DNA of 64,000 nt from Lactobacillus gallinarum DSM 10532 = JCM 2011 (GTDB lineage Bacteria; Bacillota; Bacilli; Lactobacillales; Lactobacillaceae): contig NZ_AZEL01000047.1 in assembly GCF_001434975.1 (NCBI RefSeq), forward strand, positions 18,105 to 82,104, given 5' to 3'. The notes beneath the pieces are model-generated. The model was not told the DNA's origin. It was given only the letters and a program-made list of their open reading frames with translations, and made no database searches. Of this stretch, positions 8,262 to 16,719 are shown piece after piece (within the stretch, counting starts at the first letter, position 1; every line of letters begins with the position of its first letter). The translations under genes were made by a program, and so were the position numbers.

Positions 8262-9176
8262 GTGAAATTTCAATGTAGTTCATGCGGGCTACGCATGGAC
8301 TCTTTGCATTTTAAGCAAGAGGGGTTAATGAATCCTAAGTTGACCAGTATTTGCGACATTTGTATCACGCGCAACCTGAATCCGGAAGATTACGCAAATG
8401 ATGCGGTCGCAGCTTTTGCTCAAAGCTTGCTTTACACGTTTGTCGGTGCAAAGAAACAAGATCAATCAGGTTTTATTGTGAAAAATAAAAAGGACCGTAA
8501 AAAATACGAGGCCTTTTTACAAGATTATGATGGCAATGAAATCGCCCGCCAACAGATTAAAAGGTCTGATTTGAATTTGGCGGTAATTAAAAGCGAAGAT
8601 GGCAAGCTTAATTATGTGCCTAACCAAGGCGTAACTTTTGAGCAAAATTTAAAGGGAATGGATTTGGAGATCAATTTCCAGTTAAACGAAGTTGATTTTA
8701 TTGATCGTGAACGCATTCGGGCCAAGTATAAATACCGCTGCCAATATTGCGGCAGACGTGGCCGCAGCGTAGATCATAAGGATCCTGTTTCTCTTAGTCA
8801 CAACAACAGCTTAGATAATTTAACTTTAGCTTGTGCGGAATGCAACCGAATTAAGTCGGATATGCCTTATAAGTTGTTTATTCAACTGAATGATCAAATT
8901 TCTGAGATCAATAAAAAGCTAGTTAAGTATGAAGATGCGCTGGGTACTTTGAGAGAAGAATTTGAGCATCGTCGGCGCTATTTAGCGGCTCAAGTACACC
9001 TTAAGGGCGTGATCAATGATCCTGAGCTAAATGCGATTAGAAAGCAAAATAAGGGCTTACAGGATGCCATTGATAGTTTACAAAGTGATTATGATGATTT
9101 GCGTCAAACGCGCAAGATGTATTTTGATACGGGCTGGAAATTAGCTCGCATTAAGGAAAATAAGGATATTATTTAA
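8262..9176 (+). CDS. HNH endonuclease with N-terminal zinc ribbon and C-terminal coiled coil
   Basis: 304 residues, starting at GTG 8262 with no gap after the HD gene. Residues 1-40 hold a four-Cys zinc site (C5, C8, C31, C34). A central region of about 110 residues is not recognised. The HNH nuclease domain spans about 157-200: C160 and C163, SVDHKDPVS with the catalytic His 172, the structural Asn in DNLTL, and C191/C194-N195 in CAECNRIKSD. Residues 205-300 are charged and helical with heptad character, probably a coiled coil for dimerisation. It is not near phage genes. A role in DNA processing or defence is inference only. Confidence 0.8.
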   Translation: MKFQCSSCGLRMDSLHFKQEGLMNPKLTSICDICITRNLNPEDYANDAVAAFAQSLLYTFVGAKKQDQSGFIVKNKKDRKKYEAFLQDYDGNEIARQQIKRSDLNLAVIKSEDGKLNYVPNQGVTFEQNLKGMDLEINFQLNEVDFIDRERIRAKYKYRCQYCGRRGRSVDHKDPVSLSHNNSLDNLTLACAECNRIKSDMPYKLFIQLNDQISEINKKLVKYEDALGTLREEFEHRRRYLAAQVHLKGVINDPELNAIRKQNKGLQDAIDSLQSDYDDLRQTRKMYFDTGWKLARIKENKDII

Positions 9177-9231
9177 AACGTAAAAAAGCGCTATTTTTTG
9201 TAAACTCAATTTAAAATAGAAAATGAGTTTT

Positions 9232-9265
9232 AAAAAGATCATCCCCATATAGGAATGATCTTTTT
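9232..9265. terminator. Bidirectional terminator between convergent genes
   Basis: AAAAAGATCAT pairs with ATGATCTTTTT around a 12-nt loop; A-run on one side and T-run on the other serve both the HNH gene and the DUF805 gene. Confidence 0.85.
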
Positions 9266-9274
9266 AATTTTGAT

Positions 9275-10222
9275 CTATCTAATTCGATCTTCTGGATCAA
9301 ATAAATATTTGTCCCATTTAACTTCATTTTGGACAGTAGGGTGGAAGAGCAAGAATGCTAGCAACAGTTGACCAACGTAAGGAATTACGCCCAGCCACCA
9401 CCAACCACCGTTAAAGCCTGCGTCGTGCAGACGACGAACAGTGTGACCTAATTGTGCTAAAAAGGCCCAAATAGCTGCTGCAATAAAGAAAATAATAAAA
9501 ATGATGAAGATTACACCGATTACCTTGGCATCGCCATCGCCAGAATCAAATTCAGTAACGCTGAAAGGAGCTAAAAGCATGAAAGTAAGTAGGTAACAAG
9601 CAAGTACGCCGATTGTCATGATAACTTGGATAACTTGGCTAATTGCAGTACCTACCCAGAATGAGGTTCTAGTAGATCTAGCATCCCACTTGAAGCAGTC
9701 AAAGAAGTGTTCCTTCAAGATTTGACCAATAGTTGGTATAGGAACATTACTTTTTGCGCCGTCCTCAGGATAATCTTGATCGCTGAACAAGTACTTGCCC
9801 CATTTAACCTTGTGTTGGACAGATGGCTGAAGTGCTAAGTAAAACATAAACATTGTGCCATAACCAGTGAAGGTAGCCCAGTACCAGTAGCCGCTGTAGC
9901 CAACGTCATGCAAACGACGGATCATTTGACCAAGGCCAGCTAGAAATACCCAGACATAGATAGCAATCGCAACCACAGTGTCGATTACTCTGATACCTGG
10001 ATTAAGTCCTTCATTGAAAGCATAGAAGCCAACTACAATAGCTAAAATGGCAATAATGAAGTTGGTTAAGACGCTCCACCAGTAGGACTTACGAGTGGTT
10101 CTTGCGCTCCAATCGAAGGGATGCAAGTAGGTTTCGTTTAAAATTTGACCAAAACTTTCTGCGGGTGGTTTTGGTAAATCTTCATCATACGATTTGACGA
10201 AGTAATACACTCTTTCATTCAT
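9275..10222 (-). CDS. Tandem DUF805 membrane protein
   Basis: 315 residues; GGAGGAATATTT precedes ATG 10222. The protein is an internal duplication. Each half starts with a helix that ends in FDWSART or FKWDARST, carries membrane helices, then the DUF805 hallmark RRLHDVGYSGYWYW (first half) or RRLHDAGFNGGWWW (second half), and ends in a VKWGKYLF or VKWDKYLF tail. Single-domain DUF805 proteins are usually about 120-150 residues, so this is a head-to-tail fusion giving about eight helices. The biochemical function of DUF805 is unknown. Monocistronic, with terminators on both sides. Confidence 0.85.
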   Translation of the reverse strand: MNERVYYFVKSYDEDLPKPPAESFGQILNETYLHPFDWSARTTRKSYWWSVLTNFIIAILAIVVGFYAFNEGLNPGIRVIDTVVAIAIYVWVFLAGLGQMIRRLHDVGYSGYWYWATFTGYGTMFMFYLALQPSVQHKVKWGKYLFSDQDYPEDGAKSNVPIPTIGQILKEHFFDCFKWDARSTRTSFWVGTAISQVIQVIMTIGVLACYLLTFMLLAPFSVTEFDSGDGDAKVIGVIFIIFIIFFIAAAIWAFLAQLGHTVRRLHDAGFNGGWWWLGVIPYVGQLLLAFLLFHPTVQNEVKWDKYLFDPEDRIR

Positions 10223-10262
10223 AAATATTCCTCCAATTAATTTTTTATTAATTATAAACTAA

Positions 10263-10296
10263 AAAAGCAGAGAAGTAATCAAACTTCTCTGCTTTT
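10263..10296 (-). terminator. Terminator after the amino-acid ABC transporter operon
   Basis: A 13-bp perfect stem (AAAAGCAGAGAAG with CTTCTCTGCTTTT), 8-nt loop; it lies just upstream of the DUF805 gene start and ends the 12.7-10.3 kb operon. On the minus strand the T-run is in the 3' arm. Confidence 0.8.
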
Positions 10297-10302
10297 AAAA
10301 TT

Positions 10303-11058
10303 TTAAAAGTCCATTTTTCTGAAGTTACTCAGGAACTTTTGTGTCTTTTCGTTCTTTGGATGATCAAAGATTTGATCAGGTGAACCTTGTTCAGTAATGA
10401 TACCGTCACTGATGAACAATACACGGTCTGAAATGCTCTTGGCAAAGCCCATTTCGTGGGTAACGATCACCATCGTCAAACCGGTTGTAGCAAGCTTTTG
10501 CATAACGTCTAGTACTTCGCCAACCATTTCTGGGTCAAGGGCACTAGTTGGTTCGTCGAACAATAAAACTTCTGGATTCATTGAAATCGCACGGGCAATA
10601 GCAACACGCTGTTGTTGACCACCAGATAATTGTTGTGGTTTAGCCTTGATAAATGGATCCATACCAACCTTTTTAAGGTTCTCCATAGCAATCTTACGTG
10701 CTTCGTCTTTTGAACGCTTGAGGACCAATTCTTGGCCGATCATGCAGTTTTCCAAAACATTCTTGTTTTCGAATAGGTCGAATTGCTGGAATACCATGCC
10801 GACCTTGGATCTAAAGGTATTACGGTTGTAACCAGGTGCCAAAATGTTTTCACCGTGGAAATCGATCTCGCCATCAGTAGGTTCTTCGAGCAAGTTGATG
10901 CAGCGAAGGGTAGTAGACTTACCACCACCGGAAGGACCAATGATGGTCACGATCTCGCCTTTGTTGATATCGAAAGAAATGTCCTTCAATACCTTGTGAG
11001 CCCCATAGGACTTTTGCATATGCTTTAAACTTAAAATTACTTCGTTTGATTCAGTCAT
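10303..11058 (-). CDS. Polar amino-acid ABC transporter ATP-binding protein (probable lysine uptake)
   Basis: 251 residues; its ATG overlaps the stop codon of the permease gene (TAATG), so the two are translationally coupled. All ABC ATPase motifs are present: Walker [11 protein letters not shown]-loop VFQQFDLF, signature [14 protein letters not shown], Walker [15 protein letters not shown] and the switch His in IVTHEMGF. It is of the GlnQ/HisP type serving polar amino-acid importers. Because the operon is led by a lysine riboswitch, lysine is the most likely substrate, as predicted for LysXY-type transporters of lactic acid bacteria. Confidence 0.9.
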   Translation of the reverse strand: MTESNEVILSLKHMQKSYGAHKVLKDISFDINKGEIVTIIGPSGGGKSTTLRCINLLEEPTDGEIDFHGENILAPGYNRNTFRSKVGMVFQQFDLFENKNVLENCMIGQELVLKRSKDEARKIAMENLKKVGMDPFIKAKPQQLSGGQQQRVAIARAISMNPEVLLFDEPTSALDPEMVGEVLDVMQKLATTGLTMVIVTHEMGFAKSISDRVLFISDGIITEQGSPDQIFDHPKNEKTQKFLSNFRKMDF

Positions 11059-12671
11059 TAATTGTTTGCCTCCGCATCTTTTGGAGTACCAACTTGAACT
11101 TGGTTAGCCATCAAGTTGTAGTTCTTTTTACCTTCGAGTCTCTTTTCAATGAAGTTGAAGATTCTAGTAATAGTAAAGGTCAAAATCAAGTAGATTGCCG
11201 AAATCATTAAGTAAGTTGGGAAGAACTTGAATGATTGACTGGCAATAGTAGTACCAACGAAGAACAATTCAGAAACTGAGATGATACTCAATACTGAAGT
11301 ATCCTTGATGTTAACGATAAATTCGTTGGTAATTGATGGTAAACAGTTTCTAATAGCTTGAGGCAAGATGATGTGCCACATTCTTTGGTTGTGAGTCATA
11401 CCAAGTGCACTAGCTGCTTCAAATTGTCCTTCTGGAGTAGAAATAATACCACCACGGATAACTTCGGCAAGGTAGGCACCAGTATTGATTGAAACAATGA
11501 TTAAAGCGGCAATAGTTCTGTTTAAGTTTAAGTGCCAGAATTGAGCAATACCGTAGTAAATTACAGCGGCCTGAACCATCATTGGAGTACCACGGAAAAT
11601 TTCAACGTAAACTGATAATAACCATTTTACGAAGTTTAAAGCCCAACGCTTACCGCGAGTAGTTGGGGTAGGGATGGTACGAACGATACCTACAAGCAAA
11701 CCGATAAAGAAACCAACAATAGTACCAACTAAGGCTAAAAGTAAAGTCATACCAATACCGGACATGATCATGCCGCCGTATTGCTTCCAAGTAGTTACTA
11801 ACCAGTCTTCCTTCTTAGTTTCGTTACCAGCCTTAGGTTGTTCCTTAACGGCTTGTGACATTAATTGATCACGCTTTTTGTTAGAAATAGTTCTCAAAGT
11901 AGCGTTAACTTCGTTAAGTAATTTAGTGTTGCCCTTTTTAACACCAATACTAGTTACGGAATCATCATGATCAACGTGGAAACCAGCCATCTTGTTCAAG
12001 TTAACGGCAATGATGTTAGGGTTAACGCTGTGGTAACTTTCGAATTCGATGTCTTCTGCAACATAACCATCGATGGTACCAGAAGCTAAACTTTGACGCA
12101 TGGCTGAGAAGTCACGCATAGCTGGTTCACGCTTAGCACCCTTTAATTGCTTGATTAAATCGTAGTGCAAAGTACCTTGTTGAGCAGTTAACTTAGCACC
12201 CTTAAAATCAGATAATTTCTTAGCATTTGAGTATTTACTTGCTTTATTGGTAATAACAACGAAAGTACTCTTTCTGTATGGTTCTGAAAAGTTGATAGCC
12301 TTACGTCTTTCAGCAGTAGGACTCATACCAGCGATGATTAAATCAATTTTGCCGGAAGTTAAAGCAGGTAATAAACCATCCCATTGAGTCTTTTCAACCA
12401 CAACTTTTTTGTGAAGTCTCTTACCAATAATTTTGGCGATTTGAACGTCATAACCATTTGCATAAGAATTTGAGCCATCAATTGGCACAGCACCGTTTGT
12501 CTTCTTAGGTTGAGTCCAATTGTATGGTGGATAGTTAGCTTCCATACCTATTTTTAATACGCTGGAATCTTTTTTAGCAGCTTGAGTCTCGCGGCTGTTA
12601 AAGCTGAATCCAATAAATAAACCAATCAGGATTGTTAGTAATGCTGCAATCCATCTAAATCTTGACTTCAA
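11058..12671 (-). CDS. Fused substrate-binding protein/permease of a polar amino-acid (probable lysine) ABC transporter
   Basis: 537 residues from TTG 12671. The frame extends to ATG 12698, but GGAGGG lies between the two and is correctly spaced for the TTG. Residues 1-30 are a signal/anchor; about 35-270 are a family 3 periplasmic-binding domain ([33 protein letters not shown], the [13 protein letters not shown] hinge region). Residues about 300-520 are a permease with the EAA loop ([22 protein letters not shown]). Fused SBP-permeases of this type are usual in lactobacilli and are often labelled glutamine transporters. The upstream lysine riboswitch argues for lysine. Confidence 0.9.
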   Translation of the reverse strand: MKSRFRWIAALLTILIGLFIGFSFNSRETQAAKKDSSVLKIGMEANYPPYNWTQPKKTNGAVPIDGSNSYANGYDVQIAKIIGKRLHKKVVVEKTQWDGLLPALTSGKIDLIIAGMSPTAERRKAINFSEPYRKSTFVVITNKASKYSNAKKLSDFKGAKLTAQQGTLHYDLIKQLKGAKREPAMRDFSAMRQSLASGTIDGYVAEDIEFESYHSVNPNIIAVNLNKMAGFHVDHDDSVTSIGVKKGNTKLLNEVNATLRTISNKKRDQLMSQAVKEQPKAGNETKKEDWLVTTWKQYGGMIMSGIGMTLLLALVGTIVGFFIGLLVGIVRTIPTPTTRGKRWALNFVKWLLSVYVEIFRGTPMMVQAAVIYYGIAQFWHLNLNRTIAALIIVSINTGAYLAEVIRGGIISTPEGQFEAASALGMTHNQRMWHIILPQAIRNCLPSITNEFIVNIKDTSVLSIISVSELFFVGTTIASQSFKFFPTYLMISAIYLILTFTITRIFNFIEKRLEGKKNYNLMANQVQVGTPKDAEANN

Positions 12672-12721
12672 TGAAAAACCCTCCAATGTTTTCAACATAA
12701 AGCCAATACAATAAAGCGTAA

Positions 12722-12753
12722 ATAAAAACCTCGGTGCTTCATCAGCAACGAGG
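12722..12753 (-). terminator. Riboswitch expression-platform terminator
   Basis: Read on the minus strand: CCTCG then TGC, a loop, GCA and CGAGG followed by five T. It stands between the lysine aptamer and the transporter start, so it is the OFF-state hairpin. Confidence 0.8.
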
Positions 12754-12774
12754 TCATAATCATCAGTATTAAAA

Positions 12775-12951
12775 CCAAATCTTATAGCGCTCCCTGGGGA
12801 CTAACCAGGACAGTCTATAGAATATTGTTCTATAGCCCAACAGATCAACACGCGAATGTTAAATCCATTTCGGCGGCAGCCCTAAGATAACCTTCATTGT
12901 CTTCGCGGACTCTGAATTATCTTGTGATTGTCGCAACCTCTATTGCATTGG
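12775..12951 (-). promoter_or_regulatory. Lysine riboswitch (L box) aptamer
   Basis: On the minus strand the leader has the conserved L-box core in order: ATAGAGGTTGCGAC near the 5' end, GGGCTGCCGCCGAAATGG, TTGGGCTATAGAA, then GACTGTCCTGG...CCAGGGAGCGCTAT. These match the AGAGGUGC, GCCGAA, and CUGUC...GGAGGGCUAU blocks of the Bacillus subtilis lysC leader. P1 can form between CCAATGCAATAG and CTATAAGATTTGG. A terminator follows at 12722-12753, so lysine binding is expected to stop transcription of the amino-acid ABC transporter. Confidence 0.85.
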
Positions 12952-12973
12952 AATATTATTTAACTATGGAAAG

Positions 12974-13002
12974 ATAATAAAAGAAAAATTAAAATATGTC
13001 AA
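12974..13002 (-). promoter_or_regulatory. Promoter of the lysine-riboswitch operon
   Basis: Minus strand: TTGACA (13002-12997), 17-nt spacer, TATTAT (12979-12974), about 20 nt before the riboswitch P1. The -35 box overlaps the stop codon of the upstream glycosylase gene. Confidence 0.75.
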
Positions 13003-13631
13003 GTCCATCCATTATTTTTAGCATAATTTCTCTTTTTCATATCTGAAACGTAAGGATTTCCAGCTACGTAATAACGTAGTTTTTTATTAGTCCAAATAGG
13101 ATCAGATTGATTAATACCCACGCGTTTATCTGCAATAATCTCTTGGGCAGGTTTTCTGTGTTTGTCTTCAAGATCAATTATAAATGGAGAATCAGAAAGA
13201 AAATGCAAATTCCAATTCTTGTCGTGTATTCCAAAAGCCTGCATCATTTTGGCTGGGCCATTAGTAAGCAAAACGCCGCTTTTGCCATTTCTGTTTTTAA
13301 TCATAGTATCAATTCCCCAAACAGGTTCAATTGCTCTGATAAGAATCCCTTGTGGTTCATTTTCTTCTTGACAGGCAACATCAAAAAAGAAATATTGTCT
13401 TTGTGCGTAGATATAAATGGTGCCGCCGCGGCGGTAAAGTCCTTCGTTAGCGGGACTACGATGACCGCCATAAGAGTGGGCTGCACGATCATCTTTGCCC
13501 ATGTACGCTTCAGCCTCGACAATATAGCCGCCTAATTTTTCTTTTCCCTCATTATAAATAAGAGGTCGTCCAATTAAATCGCGTGTAATTTCATCAGTTG
13601 GACGATTAGTAAAGTAATTTGTGTAGTTCAT
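12999..13631 (-). CDS. 3-methyladenine DNA glycosylase (AAG/MPG family)
   Basis: 210 residues; AAAGGCG precedes ATG 13631. The family motif IVEAEAYMGKDDRAAHSYGG contains the catalytic Glu, followed by ANEGLYRRGGTIYIYAQRQYFFFDVAC, the counterpart of the usual MFGPPGHLYVYxxYG region, and ILIRAIEP. Further on, LLTNGPAKMMQAFGI corresponds to the LxxGPGKLxxALGI motif. These mark the alkyladenine DNA glycosylases that excise 3-methyladenine and hypoxanthine in base-excision repair. Several usually conserved positions differ, for instance AQRQY in place of YGxxH. Its stop codon lies inside the -35 box of the next operon. Confidence 0.82.
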   Translation of the reverse strand: MNYTNYFTNRPTDEITRDLIGRPLIYNEGKEKLGGYIVEAEAYMGKDDRAAHSYGGHRSPANEGLYRRGGTIYIYAQRQYFFFDVACQEENEPQGILIRAIEPVWGIDTMIKNRNGKSGVLLTNGPAKMMQAFGIHDKNWNLHFLSDSPFIIDLEDKHRKPAQEIIADKRVGINQSDPIWTNKKLRYYVAGNPYVSDMKKRNYAKNNGWT

Positions 13632-13700
13632 TTAACGCCTTTCTGGTTTAAATTTTTTAATCTTAGTTATAGACTAATCTAAAAGAGAGGATTCTTTCAA

Positions 13701-14063
13701 ATGAGTGAAATAAAATTAGTAAGAATTTATGATCATGAGCAACCTGCTGGCTATAGAATATTAGTTGATCGTATGTGGCCACGAGGAATAAGCAAAGTTA
13801 AAGCGGCCCTGGATGAATGGGATAAGCAGATTGGACCGACAAATGATTTAAGAAAATGGTTTAATCATGAGGATGAGAAGTTCCCGGAATTTGAACAAAA
13901 GTATATTGCAGAATTAGATGCCAATGATTTTATGCCTGAGTTTATCAAAACTGTACAAGAGAAATTGAAAATAGGTGATGTACTCTTTCTTTATGGGGCT
14001 AAAAATAGGGAACATAATCAAGCGGTTGTTTTGAAGAAATATGTAGAAAAGAAATTGAAGTAA
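13701..14063 (+). CDS. DUF488 family protein (YeaO-like)
   Basis: 120-residue soluble protein with AGAGAGG before ATG 13701. It shows the DUF488 hallmark VRIYDHEQPAGYRILVDRMWPRGISK, then WDKQIGPTNDLRKWFNH and the C-terminal strand VLFLYGAKNREHNQAVVL. The family is widespread and small, and its biochemical role is not established. Here it stands alone between divergent and convergent DNA-repair and membrane genes. Confidence 0.85.
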   Translation: MSEIKLVRIYDHEQPAGYRILVDRMWPRGISKVKAALDEWDKQIGPTNDLRKWFNHEDEKFPEFEQKYIAELDANDFMPEFIKTVQEKLKIGDVLFLYGAKNREHNQAVVLKKYVEKKLK

Positions 14064-14069
14064 ATAAAG

Positions 14070-14097
14070 AAGCTTATCATAACAGATAAGCTTTTTT
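14070..14097. terminator. Bidirectional terminator between DUF488 and TerC genes
   Basis: AAGCTTATC pairs with GATAAGCTT over 9 bp around a 6-nt loop, then six T. Confidence 0.85.
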
Positions 14098-14100
14098 ATT

Positions 14101-14889
14101 TTAAATATGCTTATGTCCATGACGTTTAACACGCCAGAAGTGGAAAAGAATAGTCAAAGTTAAAATAGTAAAAACAATGATGGCGAAAACCATGTTTGGT
14201 AATTCAAAACGAAGAGGTGGAAGTGCTAAAAGTAATTTTAAGGCGATAATCCCAATTAATAGATAAGCCATCGGCTGTAATTCAGGGATGATATCCATTA
14301 ATTTAATAATTATTTCGGCAACCCCTCTCATGCAGAGAATACCGATCATTCCACCGATTAAAACTACGACAGGATTACTTGAGACAGCTAATGCCGCCAG
14401 AACTGAGTCGATAGAAAATACGATATCCATGGATTCAATTGAGATAACCGTTCGCCAGAATAAAGACAAAACGTGTTTCTTCTTTTTCTTTCCTTTATGG
14501 TGAGCGGCCTCACGCTCTTCCTTTTCTTTTTCACGTTCAGCGGCTTGTTTAGGGTGACGCTGATCATAGAAAAACTTAAAAGCTAGGTAGAATAAATAAA
14601 TACTACCAGCTAATTTAATTTCCCAAAAATGAATTAAATATGTTCCAATTCCGATAACAATAAAGCGGAAAAGGTAGGCACCCCATAAACCATATAATAA
14701 TGATTTTTCCTTTTCTGCTTTTGTAGGCAACACTTGTGTTTGTGCTGCTAAAACTACGGCATTGTCAACGGAAAGCAAACATTCCATTAAAATCAGGGTT
14801 AGGATAATCATCCAATCTTTACCACTGGTTAAAACATGAGCCCAGTTGCCTAGGTCAAAAAATGGGGCATACATTTTAAAGATTGCCAT
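14101..14889 (-). CDS. TerC family integral membrane protein
   Basis: 262 residues with about seven membrane helices. TerC markers are ECLLSVDNAVVLAAQT, GLWGAYLFRF and SIESMDIVFSIDSVLAAL, the two acidic helix motifs that distinguish the family; a Lys/Glu-rich cytoplasmic loop (about 115-140) separates the halves. TerC-family proteins (YkoY, YceF and others) have been linked to manganese export and metal loading of exported proteins. Its start overlaps the end of the Ogt-like gene by 14 bp, so the two are probably co-transcribed. The ribosome binding site is weak (AAAAGAG). I saw no yybP-ykoY riboswitch upstream. Confidence 0.85.
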   Translation of the reverse strand: MAIFKMYAPFFDLGNWAHVLTSGKDWMIILTLILMECLLSVDNAVVLAAQTQVLPTKAEKEKSLLYGLWGAYLFRFIVIGIGTYLIHFWEIKLAGSIYLFYLAFKFFYDQRHPKQAAEREKEKEEREAAHHKGKKKKKHVLSLFWRTVISIESMDIVFSIDSVLAALAVSSNPVVVLIGGMIGILCMRGVAEIIIKLMDIIPELQPMAYLLIGIIALKLLLALPPLRFELPNMVFAIIVFTILTLTILFHFWRVKRHGHKHI

Positions 14890-15394
14890 GCATATGACTC
14901 TTTTCTAAATCAATTAACCTAACTTTTTCTTTTTGTCCTAGACGATAAGTTCCCACTTGATTATTGGAGAGAATAACTCTGTGGTCTGGAATAAAAATCA
15001 AAACAGGATTTAACGCTACCGCATGTGCTACTGCGCGTGCAGAAGTAGCGTTAGGTAATGATGTTGCAATATCACCGTAACTGGCTGTAAAACCATATGG
15101 AAGATTTTGCACAACTTGTAATGTTTTTCTTTGGAATTCAGTGCCAAATTCAGAAATATCAATCGGAACATCAAACTTTTTTCTTGTTCCAGCGAAATAT
15201 TCTTTTAATTGTTCAATATATGGAGCTAATTTTTTAGGATCATGTACAAGCATTCGGTGAGGATAAAAGCTAAAAATGGGAGAAACGCTTTTGTCACCTT
15301 TGAGCCCTACGTAAGTCAAACCAAATATGGAAGCTGTTAAAAAGTAAGTCCATGGTTTGATCGTCACATAATCATAATAAAAAACCTCTGCCAT
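14876..15394 (-). CDS. Ogt/MGMT-like alkyltransferase homologue lacking the active-site cysteine
   Basis: 172 residues from ATG 15394, preferred over ATG 15421 because GGTGGTG is well placed. The C-terminal domain follows O6-alkylguanine-DNA alkyltransferases: FGTEFQRKTLQVVQNLPYGFTASYGDIA (helix-turn-helix), SARAVAHAVALNPVLIFIPDHRVI. Active enzymes have PCHRV; here the codon at 14986-14984 is GAC, giving PDHRV. The Cys that accepts the alkyl group is therefore absent. Alkyltransferase-like proteins with a replaced Cys (Trp or Ala) bind alkylated guanine and hand it to other repair systems; a similar role is possible. It is overlapped by terC. Confidence 0.75.
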   Translation of the reverse strand: MAEVFYYDYVTIKPWTYFLTASIFGLTYVGLKGDKSVSPIFSFYPHRMLVHDPKKLAPYIEQLKEYFAGTRKKFDVPIDISEFGTEFQRKTLQVVQNLPYGFTASYGDIATSLPNATSARAVAHAVALNPVLIFIPDHRVILSNNQVGTYRLGQKEKVRLIDLEKSHMHGNL

Positions 15395-15443
15395 GTTTTC
15401 ACCACCTACATAAATTTTCACTTTGAAAATATTAAATGTTATA

Positions 15444-16148
15444 TTAATTCAATATTTTAAATACATCAAGAGCGTCACCAATAATTTGTTTAATTCCTGA
15501 TGCAGGAATCTTAGTTTTGTTAATGGAAAAAATCTTTGCTTTCTCATTGCGATAGGCCAAAAGTTGAGCAAATGGATAAACTACAAAACTTGTCCCACAA
15601 ATAATAACTAAATCAGATTTTTGCATAATTTCAACGGATTTAGTTAAAGTTTCAGGCTTAATTGATTCACCATATAGTACTATGTCTGGTCGAATAATGC
15701 CACCGCAATTTTGATGGATGTAATTTTGAGAATATTTTTCGTAAGAAATTGAATGGTGACATTTAGTACAATATATATTATATAGATTTCCATGAAACTC
15801 TGTCACGTGTTTATTTCCGGCTTTCGTATCCAAACAATCAATATTTTGGGTAATAAGATCACCTTTTTGATTGCAAATTTGAGCGATTTTTTGGTGTATT
15901 AGGTTGGGTTTAGCGTCTGGGAAATACATATTATTCATTACAAATTGGTAGAAAAATTCTGGACGGTTGTAAAGAGTGCTTTCACTAAGAATATTTTCCG
16001 GACTTTCTTGCACGCCGTTATAAATCCCATTTTTTGAACGATAATCAGGAATGCCTGAATGAGTTGAGACACCTGCGCCGGTTAAGAAAATGATGTGGTT
16101 TGCTTTATCAATTTCTTGTTGCAGTTCTATTAAATCAGATTTTTTCAT
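15444..16148 (-). CDS. Sir2-family NAD-dependent protein deacylase (sirtuin)
   Basis: 234 residues; AGAGGC precedes ATG 16148. The Rossmann/NAD motif is IIFLTGAGVSTHSGIPDYRS, the ribose pocket LITQNIDCLDTKAG and the catalytic His is in VTEFHGN. The zinc module has CTKC, but the second pair reads HQNCGG rather than CxxC, so one ligand may be His. IIRPDIVLYGES and CGTSFVVYPFAQL complete the family pattern. Predicted to remove acetyl or other acyl groups from lysine using NAD. It lies just upstream of the Ogt-like and TerC genes on the same strand. Confidence 0.88.
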   Translation of the reverse strand: MKKSDLIELQQEIDKANHIIFLTGAGVSTHSGIPDYRSKNGIYNGVQESPENILSESTLYNRPEFFYQFVMNNMYFPDAKPNLIHQKIAQICNQKGDLITQNIDCLDTKAGNKHVTEFHGNLYNIYCTKCHHSISYEKYSQNYIHQNCGGIIRPDIVLYGESIKPETLTKSVEIMQKSDLVIICGTSFVVYPFAQLLAYRNEKAKIFSINKTKIPASGIKQIIGDALDVFKILN

Positions 16149-16239
16149 AGTTTATGCCTCTGTTCTATAATCTGTTTGTTTAATTATGAATCCTGTCTTT
16201 GTTATAATTAAAAGAAATAAATTTTTTGAGGGGATTTTT

Positions 16240-16719
16240 ATGGCCTATATGTCTTATTTTTACATTGTAGTTAATATATTGATGCTAGCTTATGCTTGCT
16301 ACAGTTGGTATTGGCAAGCTAAAGTAGAATTTCGTGGACACTATCGTATCTCCTCAATCGTTTGGGCAATTATTTTTATTTGGTTAGGTTTTACCTGGAA
16401 CTACATTGAAAAAGGTGATCCAGGTTTAAATGTATTTTTAGCCTTATTCTTGTTAATTAGCATAGTTGATGGTTTTTCAGGTTTTAGTCCTAAAAAAATG
16501 GTGGTTTCAGGTTACTTTAAGCGAACGGTTAAGTACGATGAAATCTCTAGTGTCACATTAATTAATGTCCCTAATCCTAAAAAGCCATTAGTAATGGCCA
16601 TTTTTAGAACTAACAATAATAAGGCATATATGATGCGGTTTCGGATTCAAGTTAACGAAGTTATTGCCGCATTGCAAAAATATATAGGTAAAAATATTCC
16701 CGTTGAAATCCAATCATAA
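16240..16719 (+). CDS. Membrane protein of unknown function, 159 residues
   Basis: The start at ATG 16240 is supported by TTGAGGGGA; the in-frame ATG 16186 has no ribosome binding site. Three hydrophobic helices occupy residues 1-80, followed by a soluble tail of beta-strand character (MVVSGYFKRTVKYDEISSVTLINV) that resembles the small PH-like tails of several bacterial membrane proteins. No family name can be given. It is convergent with the cardiolipin synthase gene, and the two stop codons overlap by 6 bp with no terminator between. Confidence 0.65.
   Translation: MAYMSYFYIVVNILMLAYACYSWYWQAKVEFRGHYRISSIVWAIIFIWLGFTWNYIEKGDPGLNVFLALFLLISIVDGFSGFSPKKMVVSGYFKRTVKYDEISSVTLINVPNPKKPLVMAIFRTNNNKAYMMRFRIQVNEVIAALQKYIGKNIPVEIQS

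Noticed and set aside
12700..12960. T-box or glutamine-type riboswitch
   Set aside because: No T-box sequence (GGGTGGnACCGCG). The conserved blocks fit the lysine riboswitch instead.
13107..13535. Plus-strand ORF of 142 codons
   Set aside because: Shadow of the alkyladenine glycosylase gene, whose family motifs are clear on the minus strand.
14890..15443. yybP-ykoY manganese riboswitch for terC
   Set aside because: The region upstream of terC is coding sequence of the Ogt-like gene, and the motif was not seen.
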